The notes under the pieces: generated by a model
The model's database searches: none
Seen by the model: only the letters and a program-made list of their open reading frames with translations
Told to the model about the DNA's origin: nothing
Shown: positions 12,301 through 24,400 of the stretch, one piece after another
Layout of the letters: each line of letters begins with the position of its first letter
How positions within the stretch are numbered: the first letter of the stretch is position 1
Position numbers and translations under genes: made by a program
Assembly: GCA_000727475.1 (NCBI GenBank)
Contig: KL647302.1
Location: 196,657-260,656, forward strand
Length of the DNA stretch: 64,000 nt
Direction of reading: 5' to 3'
From: Sarcocystis neurona
Lineage: Eukaryota > Apicomplexa > Conoidasida > Eucoccidiorida > Sarcocystidae

Positions 12301-15300
12301 CGTAACAGCAACACGCGTTTCATCGGAGGACACAAAAAGAGCATCAACTACATTACACGCAGCTGGCAGCCGCAGCAGCAGCAGCCCTGCTGATCAAGAC
12401 GCTCTACATCTAGCAGTGTTACCGAGGTGCGTGCGCTGAGGGCAAAGCGGCAGCAGGACATGCACGTGTGCAACTACCAACTACCGCAGCTTTATCAACA
12501 TTCAACATTAGCAGCAGCAGAGACCAGCAGCACGAGCAGCACAGACCCCACCCGCAGCAGCAGCACAAAGACATGCAGGGCCGCAGAAAAAATACTCGTG
12601 CAGCAGAAGCTACAGCAGCAGCAAAGCGTTGGAGCAGCACCACGGCGTGTTGTACCACACGAGAAGAGAACAGCTGCTCTAGCAGAGCTCCACAGCAGCC
12701 GCTCGACAAAAGAGCGGCGGCAGCAGGGAGCAATAAGAGCAGGAGAGTTACAGCAACAGCAGCTGGAGAGCGATCCAGCGCAACGGGACTCTGATATAGA
12801 CGACCTTATCGTCTGGCTGGTTGTCTTTCTCCACGTAAGTTCTCGGTTCTTCATTCTACTGCGGCCCCGCAGCCACCTCTGGAAGTGGTGAGGAGCAGCA
12901 ACAGGGACGGAAGAGTAGCAGCAGTGTATCACGCAGTTACGCGGCAGCGGCAGCAGCAGCGACAGGTGCACGAGAATCGCAGAAGCGCGCGCCCGTAGCG
13001 CGACGGCGGCAGCAGCGGCAGCTTCGTCGGAAGGAGCAGCAGCAGCTTTTGTCAGATGCAGCAGCAGGATCCACACAGACGCAGGACGGGGATGAAAAGC
13101 AGCAGCAGCACCTCTGCAACACGAAAACAGCACCTGCATCTGCAGAAACGCACCACCACGGCAGCAGCAGCAGTGATTCTGCTGTAACAAGTCTGCACGA
13201 GCAGCATCTCCATCTTGAGAAAAGCCCAGGACGTGCAGCATTATTGCTGCAAGTAATAGCACCCGCAGAATTGTCGTGTCAATGAGAACGAGAACGAGCA
13301 TAGCAACAACTGCGTACAGAACAACAGCAGCCTTCCAGCAGCAGACGCTGCAACCCAGTAGCAGGAGCAGCAGTGACAACAACAGCAGCGACAATAATGC
13401 AGGAAATACGGCCGCAACAGCAGTCTCAGCGAGCAGTGACGCGGCATCTGCGTGTCTTCCTCTACATCGGGCGCGCAGGAAAGAGCAGCACTGGTGCTGC
13501 TGTCTTTCTTTTTCCATTCAACTAAGAGCTGCTCACACATGTATATGCGTAATCACATTAACACATATATATAAATATATATATGTGTATTATGTACGTA
13601 CACGTATATATAGAGAGAGGGGCACGCGTAGATTGCGTTAATGAAACGACCCACATGAGCGAAAAGTCGAGGACACCAGGTGCCCATATATTAATATAAT
13701 GAGCTAAAGCGCAGCAAGATGGGGATAAGCACATATACATAGAGATATCTATTAGAAAGAGAAGTGAATCTGTGTCCCTCCTACCGGACGTGCGGCAGGC
13801 GTGAGCAAAAAAAAACCGCAACGGAGGAGCTATGCATGCCACACAAGAAACGAACGTGTTCGGAAGAAGTCAGCAGCGCATTTACACGGTTCGCGGGCAC
13901 ACGGAGGGCAGGAAGACTTTTAGAAGAGATAAGCTTAGGAGAGAAATAACAGGTGAGTTACCATCATAGGCCTGAGCATCGGGTTCGACTCCATTACGGA
14001 GCGAAGAACCTGCGGATTCTGGGCTATCGATTGAACTGTCTGCTGCATTATGGGGCTCTGCATCAGCTGCATCAGCGCATCCGGTGACATCCCTGCTGTT
14101 GCTCCACCTCTCCCACCGGGTGCTGGCGCTCCTGCGGCTCCGGGCGTCGCCCCCGGGTAGCCCCCGAGGCCCAGGCCTGCGCAGTACCGACACGCAGCAG
14201 CGCGACACCAGTAGCAACCGCACGTAGCAGCTCACAGCACAACCCAGCGCTTGCAGCAGAAGCAGCAGCGGCCAAGTAGAAGAAGGTGAGAGGGAAGGGG
14301 AAACAAGACGGGGGGCAGGAAGAGGTGGCAGTAGCAGCAACAGCGAAGGACGAGAACCAGCAGGACGCGCAACGAACAGGAGAGAAACGACGCTGGCAGC
14401 TGCAGTACCAGCAGCGACGCAGGAGAAACAGACGGAAGGGTAAGGAACACGGCAGACAGGAAGGTGGCACCAGTAGCAGCAGCAGCAGATAAGCGAGACG
14501 AAACGGAGCAGTACGAGGAGAAATGGAAACACAGACGGAGGAGAAGGACCAGCAGCATCACCGAAAAAGACGCAGAAGAGAGAAAACCGGTCGACTGCAA
14601 GCAAAAATGTTTAAGGAGGGAGCAGCAATGGCAGCAGCAAGGGGCATTAAAACATACAGATAATCATGTGCTAAAATGGGCTGTATTTTACGTATGTAAT
14701 AGATCCTTCTACATGAACTCACTACAGAAAAAGAAGGAAAAGCCCACAAACGCATCCACACACATTCCACTACATACGCGTGTAGACCATTCACTATACA
14801 CGTTGAACCGAGAGAAATCCCTGTTCATACACACGCATAGACACAGACGCACACACATGGCATATAAACATGAAAGAGGTCTTTCCTGCAGAACGTTGAA
14901 CAGAATTTTCACAAAAAACAGATGAGGAGGGAAGAGAAGAACAATAGATGTCACACAGGTACATATAAAACAGTTGTGAGACAGAAAGGAAAATGTGGAG
15001 AGGTATACGGAGAAGCACACGGAAACGCGAAGTGGGACGTGTGGAAGACGGGTAATAGACTGAATTAGAAAAAAGACAATTACCTCCGCCGATCAGCATT
15101 TGCATAAACGGATCTTGTAAAGGAACGCCTGCAGGAGTGCCGCCTGCTCCTCCCCCGGTTCCTGCTCCAAACGCAGCACCTGCAGACGCAACAGCAAAAA
15201 CGGTAGCACCAACATAACTACCAGCAGTACAAGGTGGCAGCAGCAGTAATAGCAGCAAGATTAATATCTGCGAGAGAACCAACCATAGCAGCAGCTGTCT

Positions 15301-17713
15301 TGACACCAGCACCGCCACCCCAGGAATACGAGCAGCGAAAGTATCCCCAATAGCGATGAGTTACCTGGTTGCGACTGCTGCACTCCACCTACAGCAGCCG
15401 CGGGAAGAGAGCCGGTATTGCTGCTGCCGCTGTTAGCGCTGCTGCTGCTGTTGCTCTCCTGCTGCTGCTGCTGCTGGGCTGCCGCTGCAGCACTCTTGAC
15501 CACATGAATCACGTGTCCATCTTGCAAGTTGTGCGTAGACAGCAAATCATCATCCTTCAAAATTCTCCCTGATAATAAGACGCAGCAGCAGCAATGCATC
15601 TGCCGGGGAGATAAATGGGGCAGCGGAGGAGAAAAAACTGTCACAGAAGAAGAGAGGCAGGCCAGACGAAGGGAAACAGCGGAAGGGAAATGGACAGCAA
15701 CGAAGGGGAAGAAAAGGCGCAAACTCTGCCAAAACCGCAGCAGGTGCACCAACGCAGGAGCAACAGCAACCACTACGCAGCATACTACTAGCGACCTATG
15801 TATATACGTGAATAATACATGAGTATGAACATGCAGATACGTATACACATATAAACGTGTATACACACATGCGTGAGTACACACACTTATGTACACGCGC
15901 ACAGGGTGAGGTAGGACCCGTAGTAAAAAAGGGGCAGCGAAGGTACGGCAGCTGGAGCAGCAAGAGCGTGTGGGGAATAGCAGCCACAACAGCACGAGCA
16001 GGAGCAACAGGATCGTACGACGAACAGCGGCGGCACCAGCAGTGAAGCAGCACCAGTGCAACGGCCGCGCCAGCAAAGGAGCGGCACCACCAGCAGGGTA
16101 ATATCAGCAGCAGGGGAACACCACCAGCACTCCAACAGAGGGGAGCAGGGACACCGTAGCAGAAGCACCCGAAGAGGAGGAGTAGAGCCCAGCAACGACG
16201 TTGCAACAGCACCACTACGGCACCAAGAGGAGGCGGAACACGAGGAGCGGCACCTACGGGAAGTGGAATAGAAAGAAGAGATGGCTGAAAACGGAAAGGA
16301 CGCGCGGAGGGCACTTTTAAGCGAGAAAACGTCGGAACGTGTGCAGCAGCAGAAGGAACGAATTTAAGGAAGAACGTTGACGCATGCGAAGAAAGGGTGA
16401 ATATCGGGGCTGGAGGATTTGTGGAGAAAGAAATACTGGCACGCGGAGCAAAAAGTTGTCGGACACGCACACAGAAGCTGAGAGACAGAGGCGGACACAC
16501 GCCAAGACGAAGCGCGCTATCACAACAGGAGAAAATAACGGGACGGCGCACAAAAGCGGAGGAAGAAGCAAACAAGAAAAGGACGTGGACGAACGAAGAA
16601 ACACGGGGAGGCGAGGACGTCTGAGGGAGAGTAACGTAGGAAAGCAGGAGACCGCAGAAAGAAGATAAAACGAAATGTAAAGCAGGGAACTGAAAAACGA
16701 AGAAGAACTGGAAAAGGGAGCATCTTTCACGCAACAAACACGGGAAGTAGGGCGCCGAGAAGAAAGACGAAGTGACCGTGGGAGGAAGAGAAAAGTGGAC
16801 GGTAAGGACTAAGACGAGCAGACGCAGCAGAAGAACAGGGGGCGCGACGGACACGGGACAGAAGACGAAGACGAAGGACGCGAAGAAGAAATGGTAGAAA
16901 AAGTGAGAGGGGAGGAGAAGCCGAAAGAGGAGGATACGAAAAACAGGAAGAGGAGGGAAAAGAAAAAAAGAGGAGGAGAGGGGAGACGGAGACGGTGGAG
17001 AATAAGAGGAGACGGAACGAAAGGAAGAAAAACAAGTAGAGAGAATAGTGGAGCACAGGAGGACACACGATGAGAACAAAGGGACAGACGCTGGAGAATA
17101 TAAGGCAGTTGCGCGGGCTTCATCGAAGACGACAAAAGAAGAGGAAAACAGGAGAACAGAGAAAAACAGAGAAAGTGAGGGAGACAAAACAGAGACGACA
17201 AGAAATAGACGCCAAGAGGGCGGACGCAACACACGAAGAAGAGGGGACGTAGGGAGCGGAGGACGAAAACGAAACGCAAGACGAGGGTGCGGGAGGATCG
17301 GGTGGTGAATACGAGGAGGAGGGGTTCGCTGAAGAACAAAGTAGCCGCAGATTCAAAACAAACACGGCAGAAAAGTAGAGGGCGGCGGCGGCGAAGAAGA
17401 AGAACAGCGCTCCTCTCCGGAGAAGACTGGTTTCCTGATTTGTTCGGGGCAAAGGAGACGACGGTCAACCTTTTTGTCTGCCCTTCTAGAGTTGCGTCCT
17501 TTCCTTGGACAAAAGCAAGTGCTTCATGTCTACTGCGGAGGGGGGAGATCAGGTGATGGACTTACCCTTGTAAATAAGCCGCTGCGCCGCAACAGAAATC
17601 TGCGTCTCTGCGCTGCACTTCTCCTTCAGCTGCTTGACCGTCCAGGACGGCTCGACGTCGAGGACGAACTGTGTCCCGCCAGAAACTTTGAAGGTCACTT
17701 TTGCCGCCGCCAT
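6329..17713 (-). CDS. DSK2: Ubiquilin/Dsk2-like ubiquitin receptor (UBL-STI1-UBA), 8 exons, 496 aa
   Basis: Family role: the UBL domain docks on the proteasome and the UBA domain binds ubiquitin chains, so the protein delivers clients for degradation in the cytosol and nucleus. Exons, in minus-strand order: 17713-17566, 15568-15365, 15179-15084, 14176-13962, 11819-11751, 10429-10336, 8270-7742, 6464-6329. They join in phase to 1491 nt. Residues 1-75 form a ubiquitin fold ([16 protein letters not shown]..., later [19 protein letters not shown]). Next come an Ala5-Gln6-Ser tract (76-95), Gly/Ala/Pro linkers, and STI1-like Met/Gln/Asn-rich helices at 179-255 and again in exon 7 ([19 protein letters not shown]). 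The UBA domain lies at 453-491 ([19 protein letters not shown]...) and stops at 6331-6329. The start ATG sits in a GAAG-ATGG context. Splice sites are GT-AG. The exon 7 donor (AT|GTACGA) is weak; it was chosen because it is the only one that keeps the UBA in frame. Identity is very secure; the exon 3, 6 and 7 borders are slightly less so. Confidence 0.93.
9590..10085. repeat. Degenerate AGAGACAGAGA / TATACA repeat in ubiquilin intron 6
   Basis: Related blocks recur with drift. 'GGCGACAGCTATACA' near 9727 and 'GGCGACTGCTATACA' near 9860 are each followed by an AGAGACAGAGA stretch, about 133 bases apart. GAGAACACATACC...GCAGCCACACA near 9635 resembles GAGAACATACACTGGAGCCACACAC near 9901. The block lies wholly in the intron between exons 6 and 7 (8271-10335). 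It is an eroded tandem array with no coding content. Confidence 0.55.
10921..11092. repeat. GATA/GACA microsatellite in ubiquilin intron 5
   Basis: Repeated AGATACAGACAGATA and GATAGATAGATAGACAGATA units on the plus strand (TATC/TGTC on the sense strand of the gene), in the intron between exons 5 and 6 (10430-11750). The translated open frames here are only Tyr/Leu/Ser repeats. Confidence 0.75.
12010..13480. repeat. CAG-rich block in ubiquilin intron 4 (CTG on sense strand)
   Basis: Dense, interrupted CAG/GCA triplets on the plus strand inside the intron between exons 4 and 5 (11820-13961). They create long antisense Gln/Ser/Ala frames and sense Cys/Leu frames, none of which is a supported gene. 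Relative to the host transcript the triplets read CTG, opposite to those in its exons. Confidence 0.75.
15569..17565 (-). other. Ubiquilin intron 1, polypyrimidine on the sense strand
   Basis: This intron separates the two halves of the UBL domain. From about 16270 to 17450 the plus strand is mostly A/G, so the pre-mRNA is mostly C/U for more than a kilobase. Nearer the acceptor there are TATA/GTGT tracts (15790-15900) and CTG triplets on the sense strand. It creates a spurious 478-codon Ser/Phe/Leu/Pro frame. Confidence 0.75.
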
Positions 17714-18214
17714 CTTCCGCTCGTTGTCGTGGACTTGAAGAAGAACTCAGACGGTGTAGTGGTGTTTGACAGAAGTGAGCGAAAGGCAGAGGAGCACGCA
17801 GGGGAGCTCCGCACAAAAAGTGGAAGAAAAACGGGAGAGAAGTCGCTTCTCACGAAGGACGTAAAGAAGAAAACGAAACTCTACGGGAGTGACAAAACGG
17901 AGGAAGGGCTGCCGATCCGAGCGACAACTCTCGACAAAGCTGCCACCAGCAAACAGACGTCTCGACGCATTAGGGTGGACAGATGTGGATCCGCGGAAGA
18001 TCGAGGAAGAAGAGAACTTTCCTCTCAAAATAATGAGACAGAGAGGAAATGTCAAAACTTTGTCGGCTTTGCAGAAAGGGGTGTCGGCTGAAGCCAGTAA
18101 TGAATGACTCCAGGAAGAGCAGGAGAAGACACACGACGGTCGGCGAAAGGGGACGAAGACGACAGAGAGAGAGATACTGATAGAAAGAAAAGAGACCAAA
18201 GAGGGCAAATTTTT

Positions 18215-18240
18215 TATGGGGCCGCGGAAAAATTTTTTCG
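18215..18240. repeat. Short A/T hairpin near the ubiquilin 5' region
   Basis: AAATTTTTT and AAAAATTTTTT flank a GGGGCCGCGG core, giving a small imperfect inverted repeat about 500 bases upstream of the ubiquilin start codon. It could be a promoter element, but nothing beyond symmetry supports that. Confidence 0.25.
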
Positions 18241-21149
18241 CTGCACACAGGCCCCAGCGGCACCCAGCATCATGGGACGGGAAAAAAAGGATTCAGGCCC
18301 AGTTCACAGGAAGGACAGAAGCAGTGCAGAAGAAACGTGTGTTGTTGCTGCGGACGAAAGCGGTTCCTTTATGAATGCAGAGGAACTGATATGCGGAGGG
18401 AGCAGAGCAGAGGACAGAGTACAAAAATTTGTTCGAATCTGTCAGAGAAAGAAATTCCACACAAATACGGATACGCTGCAGTATCCGCTGTACAGGCGGG
18501 CAGGTGCTTCCCTGGGAAAGAAGTGAACAACGAAGAGTGACCCTGCAGGGAAAAAAAGTATCTTTTTCATCAAGAAGCGACAGGGAGTCGAGGAAACGGA
18601 GGAAGGTTCGAGAAAAAGAAGTTTCGTCTTCACACGCACGACTACGCTGCAGCAATGTAAGAACACGGGGAATGGTAACGCAGACGTAGTACTACCCCGG
18701 AGGACTTCTTTTCAAGTTGCTTCCCTGATTAGTGTCACAGGAATTCGAATACTAGCCGTATTGCTTGCGCGTTGGCTCGGCGTTGCAGCAGAACGTCAGC
18801 AGGCCACAACGAGCTTTGTGCGTCTGCAACAAAACAGATGAGGAGGGGTTTCTTGTGTGCTTTGCTGTGGAAAAAGTTCCTCGCCTGTGAGCCTGTCTCT
18901 TCCGTGTGCTGTTTTCCTTTTCTCTCCCTTTTTTATTCCCTTTCGACTTTCACCTCTTCCCCTTGAAATCTCTGCCGCACTTCCGTGGGGCACATGCACC
19001 GCTACTCTAGTAGCTGTGCTCCCTGCGGCAATTAACACCGTACACCGACGGGCGTAGAGAGATACGCGAACACATATATATTATTCACTGTATACCTGTG
19101 CAGGTACACCAATAATCGTATACGTATACTACTGGTTCCGTGGAAATTCGCTCACGCCCCTCGTCTCGAGCCTCACTCGTGGCTTTCTTCTCGTCTATCT
19201 ACGTACACAGACAGGTATCTGCGGAACGAGATGGAGGTTGTCGCGTCCTCGATGAGGGCACACCGGATACTGTGAAGGGGCAAGAGTAAGGACGCAGTAA
19301 GAGAGCCTACAAGACACGAAGAAACGTGGGGGAAGCTCGAAGGTAGCTCTCCTCGCTACCTCAGCGCGAAAAAGAGTAGTGTACACGTCTTACAGGAGAC
19401 GAGCTTTGAGGTGATGAACGAAACACGGAGGCGAAATGGGAAAAAGGGGGAGAAACCAGGAAAATCCAAACATTCAGGCCTTACGCGAAAAGGAGTGCAG
19501 CCCTTTACGTGGGTACTCCGCAGTCTCGCCTGCTAGAGAGAACCAAGCGGCCAACTGGAGATGGCCGGCTGCATCCACACAAAAGTACGTATGTTTCCAA
19601 TCCTAAAGCAAAAGTAAAAGTAGATGGGTGGAGTACAGAGGGAGATGAGTCTATGTTGAGGTGATAGCGCGGAAGGGGAAGTGATCGCGGAGGGGACGAA
19701 AACCTCCCAGACACACACGCGGGAAAGATGTCGTATACTGACTTTTGTGTGGAAGAGATGGGGAAACTAAACTGCAGAAGAGACGGAGGGAAAATAAGCA
19801 GCTTTCTCTTAGGAGGACAACGCGAGAAAGGTGCGCCAAGGGCGGGGGACATAGGTGTAGTACAAAGATTTGCATGTACAAAGATGTAAGTAGACGCAGA
19901 GAAGATGAAAAGGCGGAAGAAGACACGAAAAATCGGAAAAAGGTAGAGATAAACAAAGAACCCGTGTAGATACGCGCGCAGCGTGGAGGTGCGGCGGAAG
20001 AACCGGAAGCGAGAGAGGTACGGGAGTGGACAAAGAGATTCGGTGCGGGAGCTGCGAAGCAGGCAGGGGACACTTCGCAAATTGATTGGTGGAAGAAATG
20101 CCGGACGCACAAAGAATTGCTCGGGCGCAAATAAAGTTCAGGAGCATAAAAAACCAATGAATCGCTTTTACGTCACCCAGGTAGTGAAAATTAGCTCGCC
20201 TCCTCTGTCAACCCCCACCGTACACGCTAGCGCAGTACACAACAGCAATACCTCCCCCTCAGCTGCTCGTGCTGTACACACTGATGCTCTGTGTAAGTTG
20301 TTCATTTACTTTGACTTCTCTAATGTATGGGCTTCTTTTTGCTGTCTTTCTCACATTCCTTTTCCTATAACGCATTCCCTGCGTCCAATTCGAGCTGCTG
20401 TCTTCTCTACCTCTCGACTGGCTGCCGTGTTACCATCTTTACAAATTGGCGGTCTCCTACGTAGTGTGCTATCTTTCGGGTTGTTGTGGATCGCCAGGCT
20501 ACTCGTGTTCTTTCTTCTTGCAACTTGTACCTCCTATGCGTCCGTGTCCCTCGTCCTGCTCTTCTGCTAGCGGTGGATGGCTGCTGCCACTATCACTACT
20601 TCTGCTCAACCACACGTTGTGAAGTGTCTCCTGCTGCTGTTGCTCCTGTCCCGCGCCAGCTACAAAGATTACCTTGCTGCTATTGCTGCTGCTGATGTGC
20701 CGCCTTTTCCGAGACGGACTATCTGTGGCTGCCACCTCTGTGCCACGCCTGCTGAGATGAAGATGCTGTTTAGTGTCGTTGATGGTGCAGCTCCTCGTAG
20801 ACTTGCTCATTGATGTACGTGTACTTCGTGCCGCTGGTTTATGTGTGATCATCATCTTTCCCTCTCTGCAGCTGCTAGCACTGTGTGGTAGAAACTCTTG
20901 GACCTGGTATAGGTGCCTACCGGTCACGGACTGGCTAATCGTCGTGCTGTTCCCGTCCAAAGTTTATTGCTGCTGGAGTTCATCCTCATCCCCATGTGAT
21001 GCTTTCGTCTGCTCTTGTTAGTGCTCTATATTCAAGGTTCTTTACGCTGTTGTTGTTTTCGCATCTTGCGGGTGGCTGCTGTGTCTACTTCACGTTCCTC
21101 TGCTGTACTGTTGGCGCCGTTGTGCTACTAGGGGGTCTCCCTTGACTTA

Positions 21150-21418
21150 CCGCTGCTGCTGCTCCGGGTATTCGGGCTGTTGTTGCTTGTAGGTAGACGT
21201 TGTTGCAGCGGCTGCTGCAGCTGCTGCTGTATTGTCACAACTTTCTGCACAACCACTGCAGCTGCTGATCGCGTTCTGCAGGATGTCCCTACCAATTCTG
21301 TACGGGCCTGCTGGAACTGCTGCTCGGGTTCAGCACCTAGGCTGCTGTGTTTGCTACTTCGCTCCCTGCTTGTGGTGCTGCAATTGCTGCAGCCAGTCCC
21401 TCCCCAGCCAAGCAGCAC
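21150..21418 (-). CDS. Candidate Gln/Ser-rich exon, unassigned
   Basis: On the minus strand an open frame rich in Gln, Ser and Ala reads to TSNNSPNTRSSSSG. There it meets an excellent donor (AGCG|GTAAGTCAAG, intron side starting near 21149). CAG on the sense strand is what the exons of two other genes here show. Against it: no acceptor was fixed, no domain is recognisable, and similar Gln/Ser frames arise antisense to the ubiquilin intron 4 CAG block. A second similar frame at 20499-20960 could belong to the same unit. Confidence 0.2.
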
Positions 21419-24400
21419 TCCCTTGCTGATGCTGCTCTGGCGGTTACTCTTGTGATATTTCTTACGGATGCTCCTGCTGCGACATCTGTGGAGCTGCCGC
21501 TGCTACTAACATCCCTCACTATGGTCGTCGTTGTTTCTGCGTATATAAGCAGTCATGCTACGATCCCAGCGCAGCGATGGTACTGTCGCTGCAGCGCTCT
21601 TCTTCGCAGATGAAACAAACTTGCTGCTAACGTGGGTACACTGCCAGCGCACCTGTAACAGCAGAGTCCCAGGGTGCCCTTGTAGCAAGGCGCCTGGACT
21701 GAGAAACTCTTCCAGAGCCGCCGCTGCTCAAACTACTGAATACAAATGGGCAGCAAGAGCTCTAGCCGGTGCCGCTACTTCTGCTGAGAAGCACGAAGGA
21801 CCGGCAAAGAGCTCTTCCGGTCCTGTATGTCTGTGTACGAATGATCAATCAGCATCTGCACAGAAACGCATTTCTCGTCCTTGTGTTACACATGGAAATT
21901 TTTCAGAGCAAAATCTACCAAGAATACAACATCGAACCGAAAAAAAAGGATACTATTTTCTACGCATGTTTGAAATGCACACGGGCACCACGTCTGCTGT
22001 TCTACGTAGCTGGCAAATTATTAAGAAAGAGCCGTGCGAGTACATCGCTTTCTGTACAAACGTCTGTGCTAATGTGTGAGCCACCACTCTCCACGTTGCA
22101 TCCTTATACATCGATGCGCAGCAATGCGTGTTCCCATGTTAGGTGCACACAAGCGCTGTCGACGCACTTCCTGAGTGCTCGTGATCACCTGCGGATATCC
22201 CTCTACGCATACATATATACAACTGTATATGTTCCCGTCAGCGGCAACAGTGGTGTACACACTTGTAGTATCCCACCCGTGTTTGCACGGTTGTGCCTTC
22301 GTGCAACCGTCCGACGCCCGACACCCGCTGTACGGGCGTACGCGCCGGCCGGTTGCGTACGGAGCTATTCACTGTCCGTGGTATTCAAAGATGTGATGCA
22401 CGCAGTTGTACCTCTATACACCTGCTCGTGCTAATAGGTATACGCAAGTAATCAGTTGTCAACGATGTCCCCCTCTGCGTGGCTTTTGTAGGCAAGCGTA
22501 CATGCACGTATAAAAGCAGAGACACACCGACAGACACAAACAATGGGCGCACAAGTATGTGGATAGAGATACATATCTGTGTAAGTATAGATGCTGTTAG
22601 ACAAGTAGTTGTGTGTTTTGGTTCCTGCGCTGTCCCATACATCAGATGTGGATGTAATATAGCGTGCACTTCGTTTTACATGGATGCACGTATGTATATA
22701 GTATTGCAGAAATATCCAGATAATGATTTGTCTAACGCCTGCCACCTTTGTCTCACTCACACAACGGTGGTGAACATCCACATGGTAGTGCTTACTGGCG
22801 GTTACCTTTGCGTGAGTACGTGTATAATTGGTCGACACCTCCCCTTGCCATTATCCAGTGTCTCGGCAGCTGCCGCGCGGTCCAAGGTAGATGCAGCGAG
22901 TAAATCAGGAAGGATGCTCCTACAAGTGGTTTTTCCGCCAGTGTAGCTGCTTGGGCGGCAACACGCAGGGTCTGTTGGCCGGATCGCTGTACGACAGAAC
23001 ACATCGGTCTTTCGACTGTTACTTTCTTGAATTTGTGGAGTCGTTTCCCGAAGTACCCATAGTGAAGGGTAGTCTGCCCTGCAACAGAACTGCTAGCTTA
23101 CCATACTTTCAGACAACACTCTGTCGTGAGTACGTCTCTCCTGCGTCTACCATCTACTCCTTGCGCATGGAAATTTATAAAGGAGCGCGTTTTCAGATAT
23201 GGTTGCATTTATGCGTTGCCACCGAGTCGCATCCGTCCGTGAGAGGGACATGCCTCCACATATATGTTTGCGTGGACGTAATTTAGCGAAGAATATACAC
23301 AATTCACGAAATACGAAGACACGCAAGCTTTCATGCATAAAGATTCACTTAGACACATAAATGCAAATACATGGTCGATCTTCCGTGTACGTACTCGAGC
23401 AGGTACGCTTAGACTAGTGGCCAACGTATATTCTCAAGTCGCTCTAGAGAGGTGGCTGGGTAGTAGCAGGTGCAGCTACACCAGGAATGAGGAAACATTA
23501 GCAAAAGCAATGCAACAACAGCATCACTAAAAAGTTGTGATACTGACGACGGAAAAGACGGCTGTGAGGATTATGAAGAGCGCCCCAGCAGCACTGGAAC
23601 AACACCACCTTCACTGCAGCGCAAAAAGCGGCGTACCACGGCATCTGGCAACACCAGCAGCAGCGCCAAGCGCAGCAGCACCAATCCCAGCAGCTACAAC
23701 GGCAGCAGCAAATTCTTAGGAGCACTACCAATTTTGGCACACCAGCGGTTCTCGCAGCAGCACTACGAGCCGCAGTCCCAAGTGTAGAACCTTTCTAGGC
23801 ACCGGTTTCAGCAGCAGCAATAAACGCAGCACCGGCAACACCAGTCTTGAGCACTAGGAAAAATAATACCAATAATTGATGACGCAGCACGAACTATAGT
23901 TGACGACAATGAAAACTGCAGAAGCCGTTGTTGCTTTCAGTGTCGCAGCTAGGTACTCTCCAACTGCAGTCCAGTCTGCTGCTCGTGAATGTTTTGTTGG
24001 AAGCACAACGACTCTATCTGATGGTGCTTCGCTCTGAAAAATTATTACAAACGTGGATTACGTACAGTCATCTTTTTCACGCGTACACCACGGCTGCAAA
24101 GCATATATATATAAATATAAATATATGTATATAAATATATAAAAATATATACATATAAATATATATATATTTATACATATATACACATACCTATAGATAT
24201 GTTGGTAAGTACTGATATGTGTGTCCTGTACACATATGCACGCGTACGCATATGTTCATCTGCATCAATGAATGCGCGTCTATATGCACAACCAATTCAT
24301 ATACAGAAACTGGTCGTGAGACACCAGTGTGTCCAGACGTGCGTACTGATGTGTAGACCTCCACAGCAGCATGTCTAAGGATCAGTATTTTCACCCTTAA

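Noticed and set aside
12495..13517. 340-codon minus-strand frame rich in Cys, Leu and Ala
   Set aside because: Inside ubiquilin intron 4; produced by CTG triplets read in the Leu/Cys/Ala frames.
15796..17232. 478-codon minus-strand frame rich in Ser, Phe, Leu and Pro
   Set aside because: It lies entirely in ubiquilin intron 1 between two halves of a UBL fold that join in phase. Its composition is just a translated C/T tract.
17474..18091. 205-codon plus-strand frame over the ubiquilin start
   Set aside because: Antisense to exon 1 of a secure gene; no domain and no splice or start support.
21555..22079. 174-codon plus-strand frame without strong low complexity
   Set aside because: Seriously considered, but no domain, no consistent splice partners and no conserved-looking motif; left as probable chance opening.
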